Positions 11,531 through 24,300 of a DNA stretch of 64,000 nt are shown here, in pieces (position 1 is the first letter of the stretch; every line of letters starts with the position of its first letter). A program made the translations under genes and the position numbers. The stretch is from Microbotryum silenes-acaulis (Eukaryota; Basidiomycota; Microbotryomycetes; Microbotryales; Microbotryaceae): contig QPFY01000003.1 in assembly GCA_003665825.1 (NCBI GenBank), positions 1,054,001 through 1,118,000 of the forward strand. The letters run 5' to 3'. A model generated the notes under the pieces. The model ran no database searches. It had not been told where the DNA came from and was given only the letters and a program-made list of their open reading frames with translations.

Positions 11531-12340
11531 AAAAACCTTTGGAAAAGTCGGAGGGAATGCAGTTAAGCACACTGGCTAGGCCAGCTTTGGAGCTTCAGAT
11601 CTCGAAGATGGGAATTCCTTTAGCCGAGTCATATTGGGCCCTACTGGGGCTTAAATGGTATTAATGGTTTTGGGACCAAAAAGCTGCCTGGTCACTTGCT
11701 GTTATCGAAGTGTATTAGATAAAAAAAATGGGGCTCACGGTTCCCTCCCGCACGTTGACCTTGGCCCAAGCACATCGACGCGTCGACGCACACTGGCCGG
11801 GGTGACTAAATGCTCCTCAAATTGAGTCGGATCAGGTTGATGATTGGTCCCTCTTCATGTTCATGTTCCTGTTCTTGTTCTTCCGCAATGCGCGATTGGG
11901 AGCGATCTTACACATTGTCCAAACCCGACCTCATCGCTGTCTCTCGAGCCTCGCATCTTAACCAATGATCATTTTGTGATTGTTCCGCATCTCGATAGTT
12001 GACACGAAGCACACAGGGGGGTGACATTTCCGGTAGGACGTCTCAGAATTCGGGTGTATAGCTCTTCATTATCTCATCACCTGATTATGTCCTATAATCT
12101 TATGTGCGACTTGACTTCCGACAAATTGCACTTTTCACAATGCATGCATTATCGCTTGACCCTCAGCTGCGCACCCAACACAGCATCGGACAGTACAGTA
12201 GAAGGCTGTGGGCAACTTGATGGAAAATACACTACAGAGGGCGACCGGTAGGTCTCAGGTTCGACTTTCACAAATATATCTGCAATGTGGAAACCCGAGT
12301 GCTCAAGACGACTTCGATCGCAATGTTAACCACCGGTGGA

Positions 12341-12504
12341 TTCTGCGCCCTACGGGAAATCCGCGCAACCGCAGTTACACCGCGGTCAACTTTGGCTTGA
12401 TCGTCAAGCCGAAGTCGGACCTGCGTGCCCGCGGTTGCTCAATTGTCGCGCCCAAGTCGACCCCGGCTAACTGCGGTTGCGCGGATTTCCCGTAGGGTTC
12501 TGCG
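12341..12504. mobile_element. MITE with 30-bp perfect terminal inverted repeats and 7-bp target duplication
   Basis: The element spans 12348-12497 (150 bp). Its ends are exact inverted repeats of 30 bp beginning CCCTACGGGAAATCCGCG, with imperfect pairing continuing inwards. It is flanked on both sides by TTCTGCG (12341-12347 and 12498-12504), a clean target-site duplication. It encodes no transposase, so it must have been moved in trans. The size of the duplication is close to the 8 bp of hAT elements, but I cannot assign a family. Confidence 0.88.
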
Positions 12505-15500
12505 GCCGCGCCGGGTCAGGCTCTGACTCAAAAACCTAGTCACTTTCAGTGCCACTACAGTACGAATGATGACCGTCGTTTTTACAAAGAAGATTTCAAG
12601 CAAAAAAGACCGATTGAGATACCACCAGAACTGTCATCTGCAAAGGCTGCGTTGGTCGACAGTAGAAACAATCGGAGGCCAGCAATAGCTCGCAGGCCAC
12701 TCGTGCACTCTGATGCGAGGAGGAACTTTGGTAGAGTACGAAGAACAACATCGTGATCCTGACTCAATTATGTTCATTCAGGAGTATACACCCCACTGTT
12801 CTGTCCATAACTAACTCTGAGCTTCTACCGTTACTATGTTGTAGTACATGTACCGGTGAGAGCACACAACGGATCGGGTCACACGCAGAATGAGAATGAG
12901 AATTTGAATTCCAGCTAGTCTACAAAGAGACGACCCTTATCGGGCGCTGGACCACATTAACTGGGCTATCGCCTCTGACCTGACCTACGACTTCCAACCG
13001 CTCCCCTTACCCTGTTCAATACTGCAACCTACACTGCTCCTTTGAGATGCACTCTATCCATCCCTTCTTCCTTGACTCTCACTATCTTTTCCTACGGGTT
13101 TCCGCCCACGCCTTTTAGCGATCACCCCATATCCTTGCTGTCCCTTTAATCAGTTCATGATGCCATGTCTGCAGTAATTTCGCCCTCAGGCGTTCTGGAA
13201 TAGCCTCCATGGCTAACGCCGGCACCGGAGTGAAGCTCACACCATACCACCATCCGTGTTGTAATACCAAATCTTGTGCGAATCGGTCCAATTTCTCCCG
13301 TTCCCCTTCGCCCACGTCGTCGGCAGAGAGCACACGAAATGCGCAGGTGTGATTGGCATCAAAGTCACCTGTTTCTCAGCACACGGGACTGAAATTATGG
13401 GTGTATTGTCAAACTCCTTCCTCATTATCAAACTAGAATGAGTTCGATTATACACGAACATCCGGTCAGGGGTATTGAGTGCGTCGTCATGTATCTGATA
13501 TGTCGAGAGTCCAGTGTCGACGCAAACATTTAACTGTCTTAGTGGCTTTGTGGCTTAAAGTGGCCAAGACAACATCATTGAAAAGCACCGAAAAACAGAT
13601 TGAGTATGGGACCAGGTTAGCTTTCGTTCGAGTACACATTAGAATTTGAGTGGGGTTAATGGAGTCTGATAATTAGCAATGTGATCTCTGTTGAGATCTC
13701 AGGAAGTATCAGCAAAGACCCGGAACGGACTTCGGGCATCTGACTGGCCTGACTGCGCACGCTATAAACACCAAACGCAATGGCGGAAATTGGAAAGCGC
13801 ACTGACTAAGCGCAGCCAAGAAGAATGCCCGCTTTGCCAGCAGCAAAGAGCTTTCCTCCTGGAACTCTAGCTGACCTGGAAGACCTCCCGCTGGGCAGTA
13901 ACCATTCCAAGCCGGCTAGAGCGCATTTAAGCGGTGGCCAACTCCTGTCAGCGTTGGTTGCCTCTCAGTCGCATGGTTGCTGCTTTGCATCCTCTGCACT
14001 TCCCCGGGAAGGGCCATATTGTATGACATGAAGAGACACTAGTCAAAAGAAAGGCAAAAGCACGCGAGCACTCGCATCCTCTGTTTGGATTGAGGCATTT
14101 GGAACAAGAGCCTTCGATTCCAGACAGCCACTGAAAATTTCACCAAGTTTCGTCATCACTGCCATCATCTTCCGCATTGAAGTCTCACTCCTCAAGCCCA
14201 AATGCACCGTTGTCTGTGGCGTCGATAGAGTGATGACTCAAATCGTCGCTCGAATGATCACTCATATCAAAGTCAACTTCTTCGTCCGTGTTGTTGTCCG
14301 TCTCATCAATCATGTCACCAGGGCTGCCGGCAAACGAAGTCAAATCCGGCAAGTCATCCGCTGTCGTTTGCTGAAAAAAGTTCAGCGTCGTCGGTACACC
14401 AAAGCCGAAGCGCCACGCACCCCTCCATCTGTTGTTCGCCCGTGTCTTGGGTGCACTGCCACAGGTAGTAATCAAGGCTCGGGATCGAGGGCGATGGAGG
14501 AGGGCTCGGTCGACGTTTCGGACGCGGCCTCGTTGGGTTCCCGTGGATACTGTGGTACTCGGGATCCGGTCGCATCCGCTATTTCAATTTGTCAAGGCTA
14601 ATAGAAATCGTAGCGGTAGCAAGTTTTGGACTTAGGCGCCTCGACGACGAGTCATTTCCGGCGGCCACGAGAGGAGGGAGGCTAAAGGCGAGTCACGGCA
14701 GGAAGAGGCGGCGGTTTCGAACGGGCCTTCACTTTTGCGTCGCAAAGACTCGAAAAATATGACGAGCAATGGTGGGATTAGTAGGGCAGAATTTGGAAGG
14801 AAGACCGGGCCCGATGTGTGGGATGAAGCGGTGAAGGGGAATGATGAGGGACTCGGAGAGCAGCGGTTTGAACCGCCGGGACGTTTGTGGGCAGTTTGCT
14901 TCTTGTTTTCAAGTAGACCACTTCCAGGATCCAATACAGAATCTTATCCGGCTCTCACTTTCTGCGTGTTTCAAATCTTGTTTGGCATCGTCTAGAGTCT
15001 CCACTGTTTCGTTCTCGTTCTCGGTCTCGCTTGAGTCGGTTCTACCCCCAGTCTCTCGTGTCTCTCGCCTGGGGTGTCTTAAAAGCTCTTAGTCATACCT
15101 TAGCCCTTATACTATGTTACCATCTTTGATCGCTATACCATAATGCCAGCAGCGTAGCCGGAGGTTTTTACAAACGCCTCGCTCTTCGGGGACAAGACTG
15201 GCTCCTTTTCTCGTTCTCGCACGGGCCATGACCTCATCTTTTTGTTTTTCTTTTTCTTTTTCTTCTTGCCCCCTTCTCTGGTCCCGTGGTCGCCCCGTTC
15301 TCGATGATCGTGTCAGCCGCCTTCTTCTTCCTCCTCCTCGTGAATTTCTTACGCGTGGTCTTGGTCTCTTTTTCCTTATCTTTCCCTACTAGGGACGCTG
15401 GATTTGCTTGTGGTAGTGGCGGTGTGTGTCGCAGGGAGCCCATGCTTGAAGCGATGCCAATGGGTGCAAGGCGGTGGGGGAGGGTTGAAGCTTGAAAGTG

Positions 15501-15600
15501 GGGGTGCCAGTGTGTGCTGAGGCAAAGGGCCGATTAGCGTAGACGAGTAGCAAGTGCATTACTTAGCCGCTATTTTGCCTCCGGGCGCGGGCGGTGGGGG

Positions 15601-15740
15601 AGGGATGGTATACCATGCCTGTACCAACGTTTTCCTGGGCCAAATTTCGAAAAAGCTGCCTTAACGCGTTACGCGCGACCTAGTTTTTTTGGCAGGCTTC
15701 ATTTGACCCGCATAGGTGGCGCGCAAGGGCGCGGACTTAA
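15601..15740 (+). repeat. Ntr1-proximal copy of a shared upstream element
   Basis: This is the inverted partner of 10920-11056. It starts AGGGATGGTATACCAT and runs through CCTGGGCCAAA and AAAAAGCTGCCTTAACGCG to a GCGCGC block. Relative to transcription it has the same orientation upstream of Ntr1 (ATG at 15930) as the other copy has upstream of Prp28, and at a similar distance. It may be promoter, transposon end or old duplication. Confidence 0.5.
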
Positions 15741-15929
15741 GAAGACTTAGCAGTCCATTAGTAGCAGACTTGAGCCTAATAATTGAGCTTTTGTTATTAC
15801 TCTTGGGCCTGACTTGGGGGACAAGCTCGATCCGTTTGAGTCTCCTCCGGTCGATTTGACTCTCCTCGTCGGCTCCGTTCCTACCCTTCTCACGCCTCTG
15901 AGACCATACTCCTTCCTATCTCCTCCATC

Positions 15930-18900
15930 ATGGCGCGCCGTAAATCGGCCTTTATCGAAGACGCCACCGACTCGGACTCGTCCCAATCCTCCTCCGCCTC
16001 CCACTCCCAATTCGCCTCCACCGAGGACCATGACGCCCAAGCCGAGACCGAACTCTTCCTCGATCCGATGGCACGACAGAGGAGGGGCGTCAAGAGGAGT
16101 AGGGAGCAGAGGAAGGAGGATGCGTGGGGTGGTGTACTCGGCGGAACTGAACAGGAGGGGTATGAAAGGGGAGCTGGTCGTGCGCACAAGAGCGATGGCA
16201 ACAGGTGGCTCAAGTAGGTCGAATCGAACCTTCATTTCCACGGGTTGTCGATGCGAAATGCTAATTGTGTTGTGGACTTGGGGTGTGTGTTATCAGGACC
16301 GCGCCTTCGTTCGTAGCAGCTGGCTCGGACCTATCCAACCCGAATGAACCGATCGATAATCTGGCCGATACGGGACCTAGGAAGAGACTACAAGCTGCCA
16401 AGGAGGATGAGGACGATCTGGACATGGAGATGGCCGATTCGGATGATGATCAGCAGCAAGAGTCAGATGACAGGGAGGACCACAATGACGATAACGACGA
16501 CGAGGACGAAGACGAGGACGAGGACGAAGACGAAGAACAAGACGACGACGAGCCCACCGCAGCGAATCCAGACCAACACAACCTCGCCCCCGTCCCAGGT
16601 CTCGAAGACACCTCCATCGTTCCAGAGCTCGTGATCGAACAACCGACCGCCGCACTCGCTTTCGCACCTCGAATACGCCCCCGTACCGGTATTGGTGGTG
16701 GCGCACGCGCAGGGCTGGGGTCAGGTGCCGCCGGACGTCAGCAACTCGGATCTTCGGTGGCGAGCATGATCGCTTCTCATAATACCACTTCTTCGACATT
16801 TTCATCGCCTTCAACGTCGTCGCCTACGTTCGCCAAAGCTACGATCTCGGGAGGAAGAGGGGAAAGTGGATCTTTCTCCAGCTTTGAACCCACAACCTCG
16901 GCCCATCAGAATGGCGCAGAGTCCCCCATGACCGGGGCATCCACACCTCGAACTGGACTCGGCGCTTTAAGAGCAGGGATAGGTCGATCAGGCATTGGAG
17001 CTCAAAGTTCAGATCCCGATCCCGCGACGAAGGGGAGGGAAGGGTCACCTGGAGGAGCGCTAGGTTTCGGTGCGAGACCTAGTTCGAAACTCGTCGATGA
17101 GTTGAGATCGGAATTGGCCTCTTCCGGCGTCGAATCCAACTCAAGCGTCACCAATTCCAAATCGAACGAAACGACCGTCCCAACACGAGCAAGAGAACGC
17201 CGTTCCTTCCTCCCCACCGCTTCTACATCCACCTCGACCTCTTCAACCCAACCCGTCCCTCGTATGTCCAAAAAAGAAGCGACCCACTTCGCCGCTCTGG
17301 CCTCATCCGGATCGCTCGGCTTGAAAATGCTCGAAAAGATGGGCTGGAAAGCCGGGACCGGATTAGGTGCGGAGGGGCAGGGTATCGTTACTCCAATTGG
17401 AGAGGGACAAAGGGTACGACAGGGGAAGAGTGGGATTACGAAAGGGGAGAGATCGGAGGGGGCCAAGGCGGATGAGAGGAGAAGGAAAGGGTTGGTTAGT
17501 GATGAGGAGGAAGAAGAGGGGAGAGGAGGCAGAAGAGGAAAGGGGAAAGGGAAGGGAAAGGGATTGGGGGTGGGCGTGGAGGACTTGCTGTTGGTCGAAA
17601 GGGAGAACAAGAAGGAAGCGTGGACTCGACCTGCCGGAACGAAAAAGAAGAACAAGGACAAGACCGCTCACAAGACCTACGAGGAACTCGTCGCCGAATC
17701 GGGTGGGGATCCGGTTCAACAATCGGGAGTGGGGATGTTGGTCGACCTTTCGGGCAATGCGTTGCCGAGCACCTCATTGTCGTCCTTACCGGCTTTTGGC
17801 GCCGGCTCGGCCGATCCGACGAGATTACCCGAGTTGAGGCATAATTTGACGCTTTTGACGACGACGTTGGGGTCGAATTTGTCGGCTTTGGCGAGGGAGG
17901 GCAAACAGGTCGAAGAACGGAGGAGGTATTTGAAGGTCGAGGAAGAGAGGGTTCGTGGAGTCGTCGAGAAGCAGGAGTTGGCGATCGAGAGAGTTCAAGG
18001 CGTCTTGAAACTCGTCGCGAGGATCAAGGTTATCGAGCAAGAAGTTGCGGAAGTGGCCAATATCATTTTGATCGACGGCGCTAGTGAAGGGTCCGAACAG
18101 GTCTCACCGAACGATCTATTCAATTTTTTTATCGACGTTTTCGATGACCTTTTCGGGGAGTATCAAGATGAATACGCCGTACTTCAATTGGACGAAATTG
18201 TCGTCGCGGCCATTGCACCCCTTTGTCGCAAACTGTTCGCAACATGGGATCCTTTGACTTCGCCCTCGTACGCGGTCGATCAACTCAAGCGATGGAAAAA
18301 TCATTTCCTCATTGATAAGCACCAGGCTCGGGACCTCGAGGTCAAAAAGGGGTTGGGGGACGCCGAGGTCTTTGGATCGACGGGGATGAGGTCGGGTGAT
18401 GGAAAGGGTGTGGGTGGGAAGGGCGACCGGATGATGTCGGCTTATGAGACGATGTTGTGGACAATTTGGCTACCTCGCGTGAGGACAGCGATAAAGTGAG
18501 TGTGGGGTTTTGCATAAAAAGGAGCGGACCTGTTGCTCACGTCACTATCTTTGGGAAACTCCACACAGTAATCATTGGTCAGCAACGGATCCTACCCCCG
18601 TCGTGCAGCTCTATCAAGCCTGGTTCCCCCTCCTCCCCCAATTCCTCATCGACAACTTCCTCGACCAACTCGTTCTCCCCAAAGTCCTCCAAGCGATACA
18701 GGAGTGGACACCTACGAGACGAGGCTCGGCACTCAAAATGGCTCCCCCACCTTTGCATCAGATTGTCTTCCCTTGGCTTGAAGTTGTGGGACAACAGGGG
18801 AGAGCGGAGGGTGTGCTGGACGAGTCCAAGAGGAGGGTCAGGGGCTGGTTGAAAGGCTGGAAAAGTAGTGATGGGGTGCCCCAGGGCCTGGAGGCTTGGA

Positions 18901-19850
18901 AGGATGTGAGTTGCATGGTTGGAGGTCTTGACACATCACGAAACGTGCTGACTCCCAAGCTTCTCGTCTACTCCCTACAGGTTTACCCCAAATCGGACTG
19001 GGACTCTCTCATGCTCAAACACATACTCCCACACCTCGGTACCCTCCTGCGTGACCAATTCACCATAAACCCTCGCGCACAAGAACTCAAACCCCTCGAA
19101 CAGGTCCTCGGATGGTCAATGTTGTTGAGGTCCTCTATGATGAGTCAATTGTTGGAGAAGGAATGGGTGCCGAAGTGGTTGGACGCGTTGTTCGTTTGGC
19201 TGACTACGGAGAGGTGTAATTATGAACAAGTGGCGGAGTGGTGAGTTTTCGCGCGGGTGCGGTGACTTTCTGGGGAAAGCCAAGCTGATGTATTCTCTCC
19301 CCAATCAGGTACTCGTGGTGGAAGTCGTATCTGCCGGAAGAGGTGGTCGCCCTCTCGGGTGTGTCGAGGGGTTTGAGGAAAGGTCTGGATCTGATGAATC
19401 AGGCCATGGCCTTGGGCGAGGATGCAAAGTACAGGTACGTCCGACCGTCGCAAAAGCCCAGCTCAATGTAGATCGACAAACTGACCCTTGAACCCTTTTC
19501 TCAAAAGACTAAAACGACCCGACCTCCTCCCACCACCGACGTCCTCTTCGCACTCCACCAAGCCCTCGAGCAAACCCAGACCCACCCCCTCTCGCCGCCC
19601 CGAAGAAGTCGACGACACTATCACCTTCCGTTCCATAGTCGAAGAGATCGCCGCCTCGCACAACCTCATCTTCCTCTCCACCGGAACGTCGGACGAGAAA
19701 GGTCGGACGTTGTATCGTGTTTCTGAGACGGTGGATGGGAAGAAGGGTTTGGTGGTTTATTTGGAGGAGGACGTGGTTTGGTTTTTGGATAAGGGGGAGT
19801 GGAGGCCTATTGGGGTGGAGGATATGTGCAGGAAGGCGCTGGGGGTGTAG
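15930..19850 (+). CDS. Ntr1/Spp382/TFIP11 G-patch protein, spliceosome disassembly
   Basis: Predicted 1182-aa homologue of Ntr1 (human TFIP11), which activates the helicase Prp43 to take apart the spliceosome after splicing. Exons are 15930-16213, 16297-18495, 18569-18905, 18981-19240, 19309-19434 and 19508-19850. The N-terminus MARRKSAFIEDATDSD is followed by the family block TAPSFVAAG, then a very acidic region. The G-patch is near residues 430-470 (SLGLKMLEKMGWKAGTGLG). Basic and coiled-coil stretches follow, then the GCFC domain with LWTIWLPRVRTAINNHW, FPLLPQFLIDNF and LPHLGTLLRDQF. The C-terminal domain SIVEEIAASHNLIFLS ends near the GEWRPIGVEDM segment. It is neighboured by Prp28 across the gene-poor island, so two spliceosome factors flank it divergently. 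Identity is secure. Confidence 0.93.
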
Positions 19851-20051
19851 AGAGGGGAGGAATTGATTTTCGTAGTGATGTAGGTTGGAGAAATCAATTG
19901 AAGATAGAGTTAGTCCCGAAATGGGCCAGGTGGTAACGAAGTACTTTCGAGTGGGTGAATATCGAATTACGGAGCGCACGAAATCGCTCGCTTCTCGTTT
20001 CGCTTCCTCTCTTGACAGTACACTCATTGCATCGCACCACCTCTGACCACC

Positions 20052-20998
20052 ATGTCACTAAGTAACGAAGAGGTAAGCAACGCTGGTCCCGAGCTTACTT
20101 TGCATCCAGCACCTCACCTCACCTCCACATGCCACCCACCGACTGACTTGAACCCCACTCTCCCTCCGTCCTCCCTTCTTCCGGCACAGTTCCTCAAGCA
20201 ATTGGCCGGCTTGTTCGAGTCGAGGAAGGGAAGTAAAGGATCGGTTTTTATCACGATGAAGCGAAGTGAGTGGTCTGTGGACTGGCTGGTGGTTGTGAAG
20301 GAGCGTAGGGTAGATGAGAGCGATCGAGGCCACCGCTCGAGCTGAATGAGGTCTTACGACAGCGGATGGTGGAACAGACTACTGAACACGGTCACGAATC
20401 TTGTCCTCAATAGTGACATATACACCCGCAGGAGAAGACGTGACCATGACGAATGCCGTGGCCGAGGAACCGCAAGAAGGCACCTCGGCGGCCGGAAGAC
20501 GTAGTTCCCAGCGACAGTGGCCCTGTTTGATCCGGGCGACGGACGGGAAAGGGAAGGAAACGAAACGCAAGATATCCACTATTGTAAGCCTGTCTTTTGA
20601 GCGAGTGGAGTGTCAATTAAAAGGGGCTCGTGCTTGAGCTCATCCGTCGTTTCGAGGATTTTCAGGTCGCTCCGGAGGATCAAGCGACGTGGTCAACAGC
20701 CTACGGTGCTCTGCTCAAAGCGAGTTTCTCGACTCTACGACCCAAACAAAAGAAAAAGACGAAAAAGGTCAAGGCCACGACAACAGGTGCCGCGAAGGGG
20801 AACTCAGGCAAAGAAGGAGCAGGCACGTCGACGAGTTCGACTGCAGGGAAGGGGAAGAAGAGCACGGTGCAGCCGAGCAGGGTGTTGACCAAGATTACGG
20901 GAGCTAGGCGAGGTGCGGGGGTGAGTAAGAGGAGAAAGTTATTGGAACGGAGAAAGAGAGAGGTCAAGAGAGCTTGGGCCAGGAGGAGGGATGCTTGA
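20052..20998 (+). CDS. SRP14: Signal recognition particle subunit SRP14
   Basis: Predicted 199-aa SRP14, part of the Alu domain of the signal recognition particle that slows translation while ribosomes dock at the ER. Exons are 20052-20072 (MSLSNEE), 20190-20265, 20414-20583 and 20666-20998. The fold is seen in FLKQLAGLFES, then GSVFITMKRMTYTP, then PCLIRATDGK...ISTIV, and the last helix WSTAYGALLKASFSTLRPK. A long Lys/Arg-rich tail follows, about twice the family's usual length and basic enough to bind RNA. An inserted segment after TYTP (residues about 42-70) replaces the short loop of animal SRP14. The second exon ends in phase 1 at an in-frame CGAA|GTGAGT donor. Confidence 0.92.
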
Positions 20999-21366
20999 GC
21001 GGTGTGGGACGAGGGCGGCGCTGCAAGGGGGTGATGTAATCAAAGTGACTCAAAAGAAAGTACATGATTGTACTGCGTCCTTGGGCTGTGCGGCAGAGAG
21101 AGTCGGCCGGAATGCTTTCCGATACCGTCACCGGCTCGGACCGGCAAATGTCAACTTATTATAGGCACGACGTACTAATCCCAAATTCGAGCCGCCGGCC
21201 GTTCGCGGGCGTGCACTCGAGACGACACGCGCCTCGACGCGTTGACAGAAGACGAACTCCTCGCCTCCTCGCACATTCCGCCGCATCCAACTCTAAACCA
21301 AACACATCCGGTCTAGGCCCGCTCGTGTATGGGCTCGTCGCACCACCTCCAAGAGCCAGCCGCTGA
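20999..21366. other. Intergenic region between SRP14 and RecQ
   Basis: Both neighbours run to the right, so this 368-bp stretch should hold the SRP14 terminator and the RecQ promoter. I see no gene or repeat in it. Confidence 0.6.
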
Positions 21367-24300
21367 ATGACGGCCCCCTTCAAGCGACCGCGTCTAGCGC
21401 CGAACGAAGCTCCACTCCTCAAGACCCTACCCACCACAAACCTCTCCAAAAACGCCTCCAACTCATCCCCTCCGTCCGACTCGAATGTTCCTTCCATCAA
21501 TTCGACATTGACTTCACTCTCGGACGATGCGCAGAGGAACATGTTGGACTTGGCGCCGAGGTTGACCCAGGCGGTCGTTAAACCTATGAGGTATAGGAGG
21601 GAAGAGGACGTCACGGAGGATGTCGATTGGACGTTCAAAAAGGTCAGTATCCAGGTGAAGTTGGCGTTCTGGCTTGTCGGTGGCGAGCTTCTTGGTCCGG
21701 ATCAGCCGAGCTTGCCTCGACTCGGCGAATCTGCTCGGACCCCTTCCCCCAGGCTCAAGCTGACCACCACACCATCTTGATGACGAAAATCTACTGACTC
21801 CGCCCAGGTCTTCCTCAAAACCGAATACAAAGGTCGCCAAAGGGATATCATGCAAGCTTCCTTGCGCGATTCCGACATCCTCGTCATCGCCCCAACGGGG
21901 ATGGGCAAAAGTCTCTGCTTCCAAGTGCCCGCCGTCGCGGAGAAGCATGGCTTGACCGTTGTCATCACCCCTCTACTTTGTGAGCGTTGCTTAATCGCGA
22001 ACTGGGGTGGAAGGGGACACTGAACAGCACGCTTGTTTCTGTCTGCTCCCACAGCGCTCATGTTTGATCAGATCGCTGGGCTGAAGAAGCTCAATGTCCC
22101 CTGTGCGATGCTTTCGAGCAAGGCCGAGCGAGAGGAGCAGAATCAGGTCCGTCAGCGAAAACACCCTTTACTTCTCGTAGAACCGTTTCCGTTTCTCATA
22201 CATCTGCTTTACTGCAGGTCATGATGGACATGCGGTCGGGCCATCCCAAAAACCGCCTGCTCTACGGTCAGTCTTGCCCCTCACTTCAAGCTACCCATGA
22301 TAGATAAGCCACTCACAACCCCTGATCGTTTAGTCACACCCGAGCGACTGTCCTCACCCCAGTTCCGAAAACAACTCCAAGTACTCTACCAGCAGAACGA
22401 GCTGAATCGACTCGTCATTGATGAGGCGCATTGCATCTCCGAGTGGGGCCATGACTTTCGACCCGAGTATGCCAAGCTGAGATTGTTCAGAGCCGACTTT
22501 CCCAAGATTCCGATCACAGCCTTGACCGCGTCTGCGACTCCAAAAGTTCAGGATGACATGTAAGATGCATTATCGTTGGCTCCGAAAAGCGGACTGAGCT
22601 GATCTCCCGCGTCTCCCTTCTGAATTGCGCAGCGTCCGAGAGCTCTCGCTGGACGCCGACCTGCTCTTCAAAGTCGTCCACCCTTTCAACCGCATCAACC
22701 TCTACTACGAAGTCCGCTACTTCTCCGAGCGTTCGCAGACCCCTTCGTATCGATCCGACGACATCCTCGACTACATTCTCAAAGCCTCTTCCCGCTCCAC
22801 ATCACGATCTCGGTCAGCCACGAACGGCCCAAATGACGCCAACGCCACGCCGCCCGTGGCAGCCTTCGTTGATCCCGTCGTCTTCTCAGGCATCGTCTAC
22901 TGTCGAGCGAAAAAGACGTGCGATGAGTTGGCGGCGTATTTAAGGAGTCGAGGCGTCAATGCCGCAGCTTATCATCGGGGTTTGGCGGATCATGAGGCGG
23001 ATCGGGTGCAGAGGGAGTGGAGGGATGCGGATGAGAGGAAGGCGCGGGGCAAGAATTGGGTTGATTGCGTTGGTGAGTCGGTCACGTGTGATCTTCGTCT
23101 TCGTCGACGATGGCTGAACATTGAGTCCGGTGATGGTTGCAGTTGCGACGATCGCTTTTGGTATGGGCATCGACAAGGTGAGTGTGGCTTCACACGCGGT
23201 TACCCGCCAGTCTCAACGTCGAACTAAAATTTACTGCATACTGCACCTTTGGCAGAGCAATTGTCGATACGTCATCCATTATGACATCCCCAAATCCTTT
23301 GAAGGCTTCTACCAAGGTTAGCTCGGTATGGGCGCGAAGAGTCTTCTTCACCAAAGCGTCAACGAGCTAACTCGGTCTCCTGCTGACGCGTGGACAGAAA
23401 CCGGTCGCGCGGGTCGAGATGACCATACGGCGCGTTGCATCCTCTACTATTCGACCGAGGACAAAGCGCGCATCACGCACCTCGTCTCCAAATCTCATTC
23501 GAATCGTCTTCATCACCACGAACAAGGCTTCGGCAACCTACCTTCCCAACGCGCCCCCAACTCGATCGAAGCTCTCCTCTCCTACGCCGAAAACGTTCGT
23601 CTTTGTCGACATTTAGCGATCTGTCGTTACTTCGGAGAAAAGATCAAGGAGGAGGAGAAGGAGGTCTATTGTCGGAGGTTGTGCGATGTGTGTCGGGATC
23701 CGGGCAAGACGAGGCAGAGGAGGGATGAGGGTTTGGTCGAGTTGGATTTCGAGGCGACGCAAAGGGCTGTGAAGGAGACGAGGAACGTGGGGGAGTTGGA
23801 TGGGTTTGAGGATGAGGAGAGGGAACGGGATGGAGGGGGTGGAGAGGGGGAGGGGGAGGGGTTGGAAGAAGAAGAGGAGGAGGCTAGGGCAGTGGTCCCT
23901 GTCCGGGCATGTCGAGAAGGGTTCAGGACCGCGGCGGTGGAGCTCGAGCGCAACGAGAAGAGCTTGGAGAGCGTCGTCAGGGAGCCGAGTAGCTCGCCAC
24001 CGTCGGGGACCATGGCGGAAGTCAGGGAGCGGGAACAAAAGGTAGAAGAGGCACCTGCTGCGGAAGCAGAAGTGGAAGCGGAGGCCGAAGTAGAAGCCCC
24101 TTCACCGTGTCCCGAGAAGATGGAAGTCGACGAAGAGGATGAGGATGAGGATGAAGCTGAAGAAGATGAGGGGACAGATGCCGGCACAGTCGCTTCGGAT
24201 GCCGAGAGCCAGCCTGATTCGTCGGCCGCCAGTGTGATCGATGATGACGCCAATGATGACGACGATAGAAAAAAAGACATGGACTACAACGACGACCACG

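Larger units (their letters stand above)
11057..15600. other. Gene-poor island, 4.5 kb, with repeats and one MITE
   Basis: No frame here shows a recognisable domain or a splice-consistent gene. It is visibly more AT-rich and repeat-rich than the flanks. Contents are two poly-C runs, an AT-rich tandem array, and a short inverted-repeat transposon. Two minus-strand fragments (13115-13461, and 14185-14575 ending in an acidic tail) could be decayed coding sequence, but I recognise neither. The last 300 bases should contain upstream sequence of the Ntr1 gene. Confidence 0.5.

Noticed and set aside
14840..14900. tRNA-like T-arm (CGGTTTGAACCG)
   Set aside because: No acceptor stem, D-arm or anticodon arm could be paired around it.
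11057..15600. LTR retrotransposon in the gene-poor island
   Set aside because: I found no direct long terminal repeats, primer-binding site, or reverse-transcriptase/integrase motifs in any frame.
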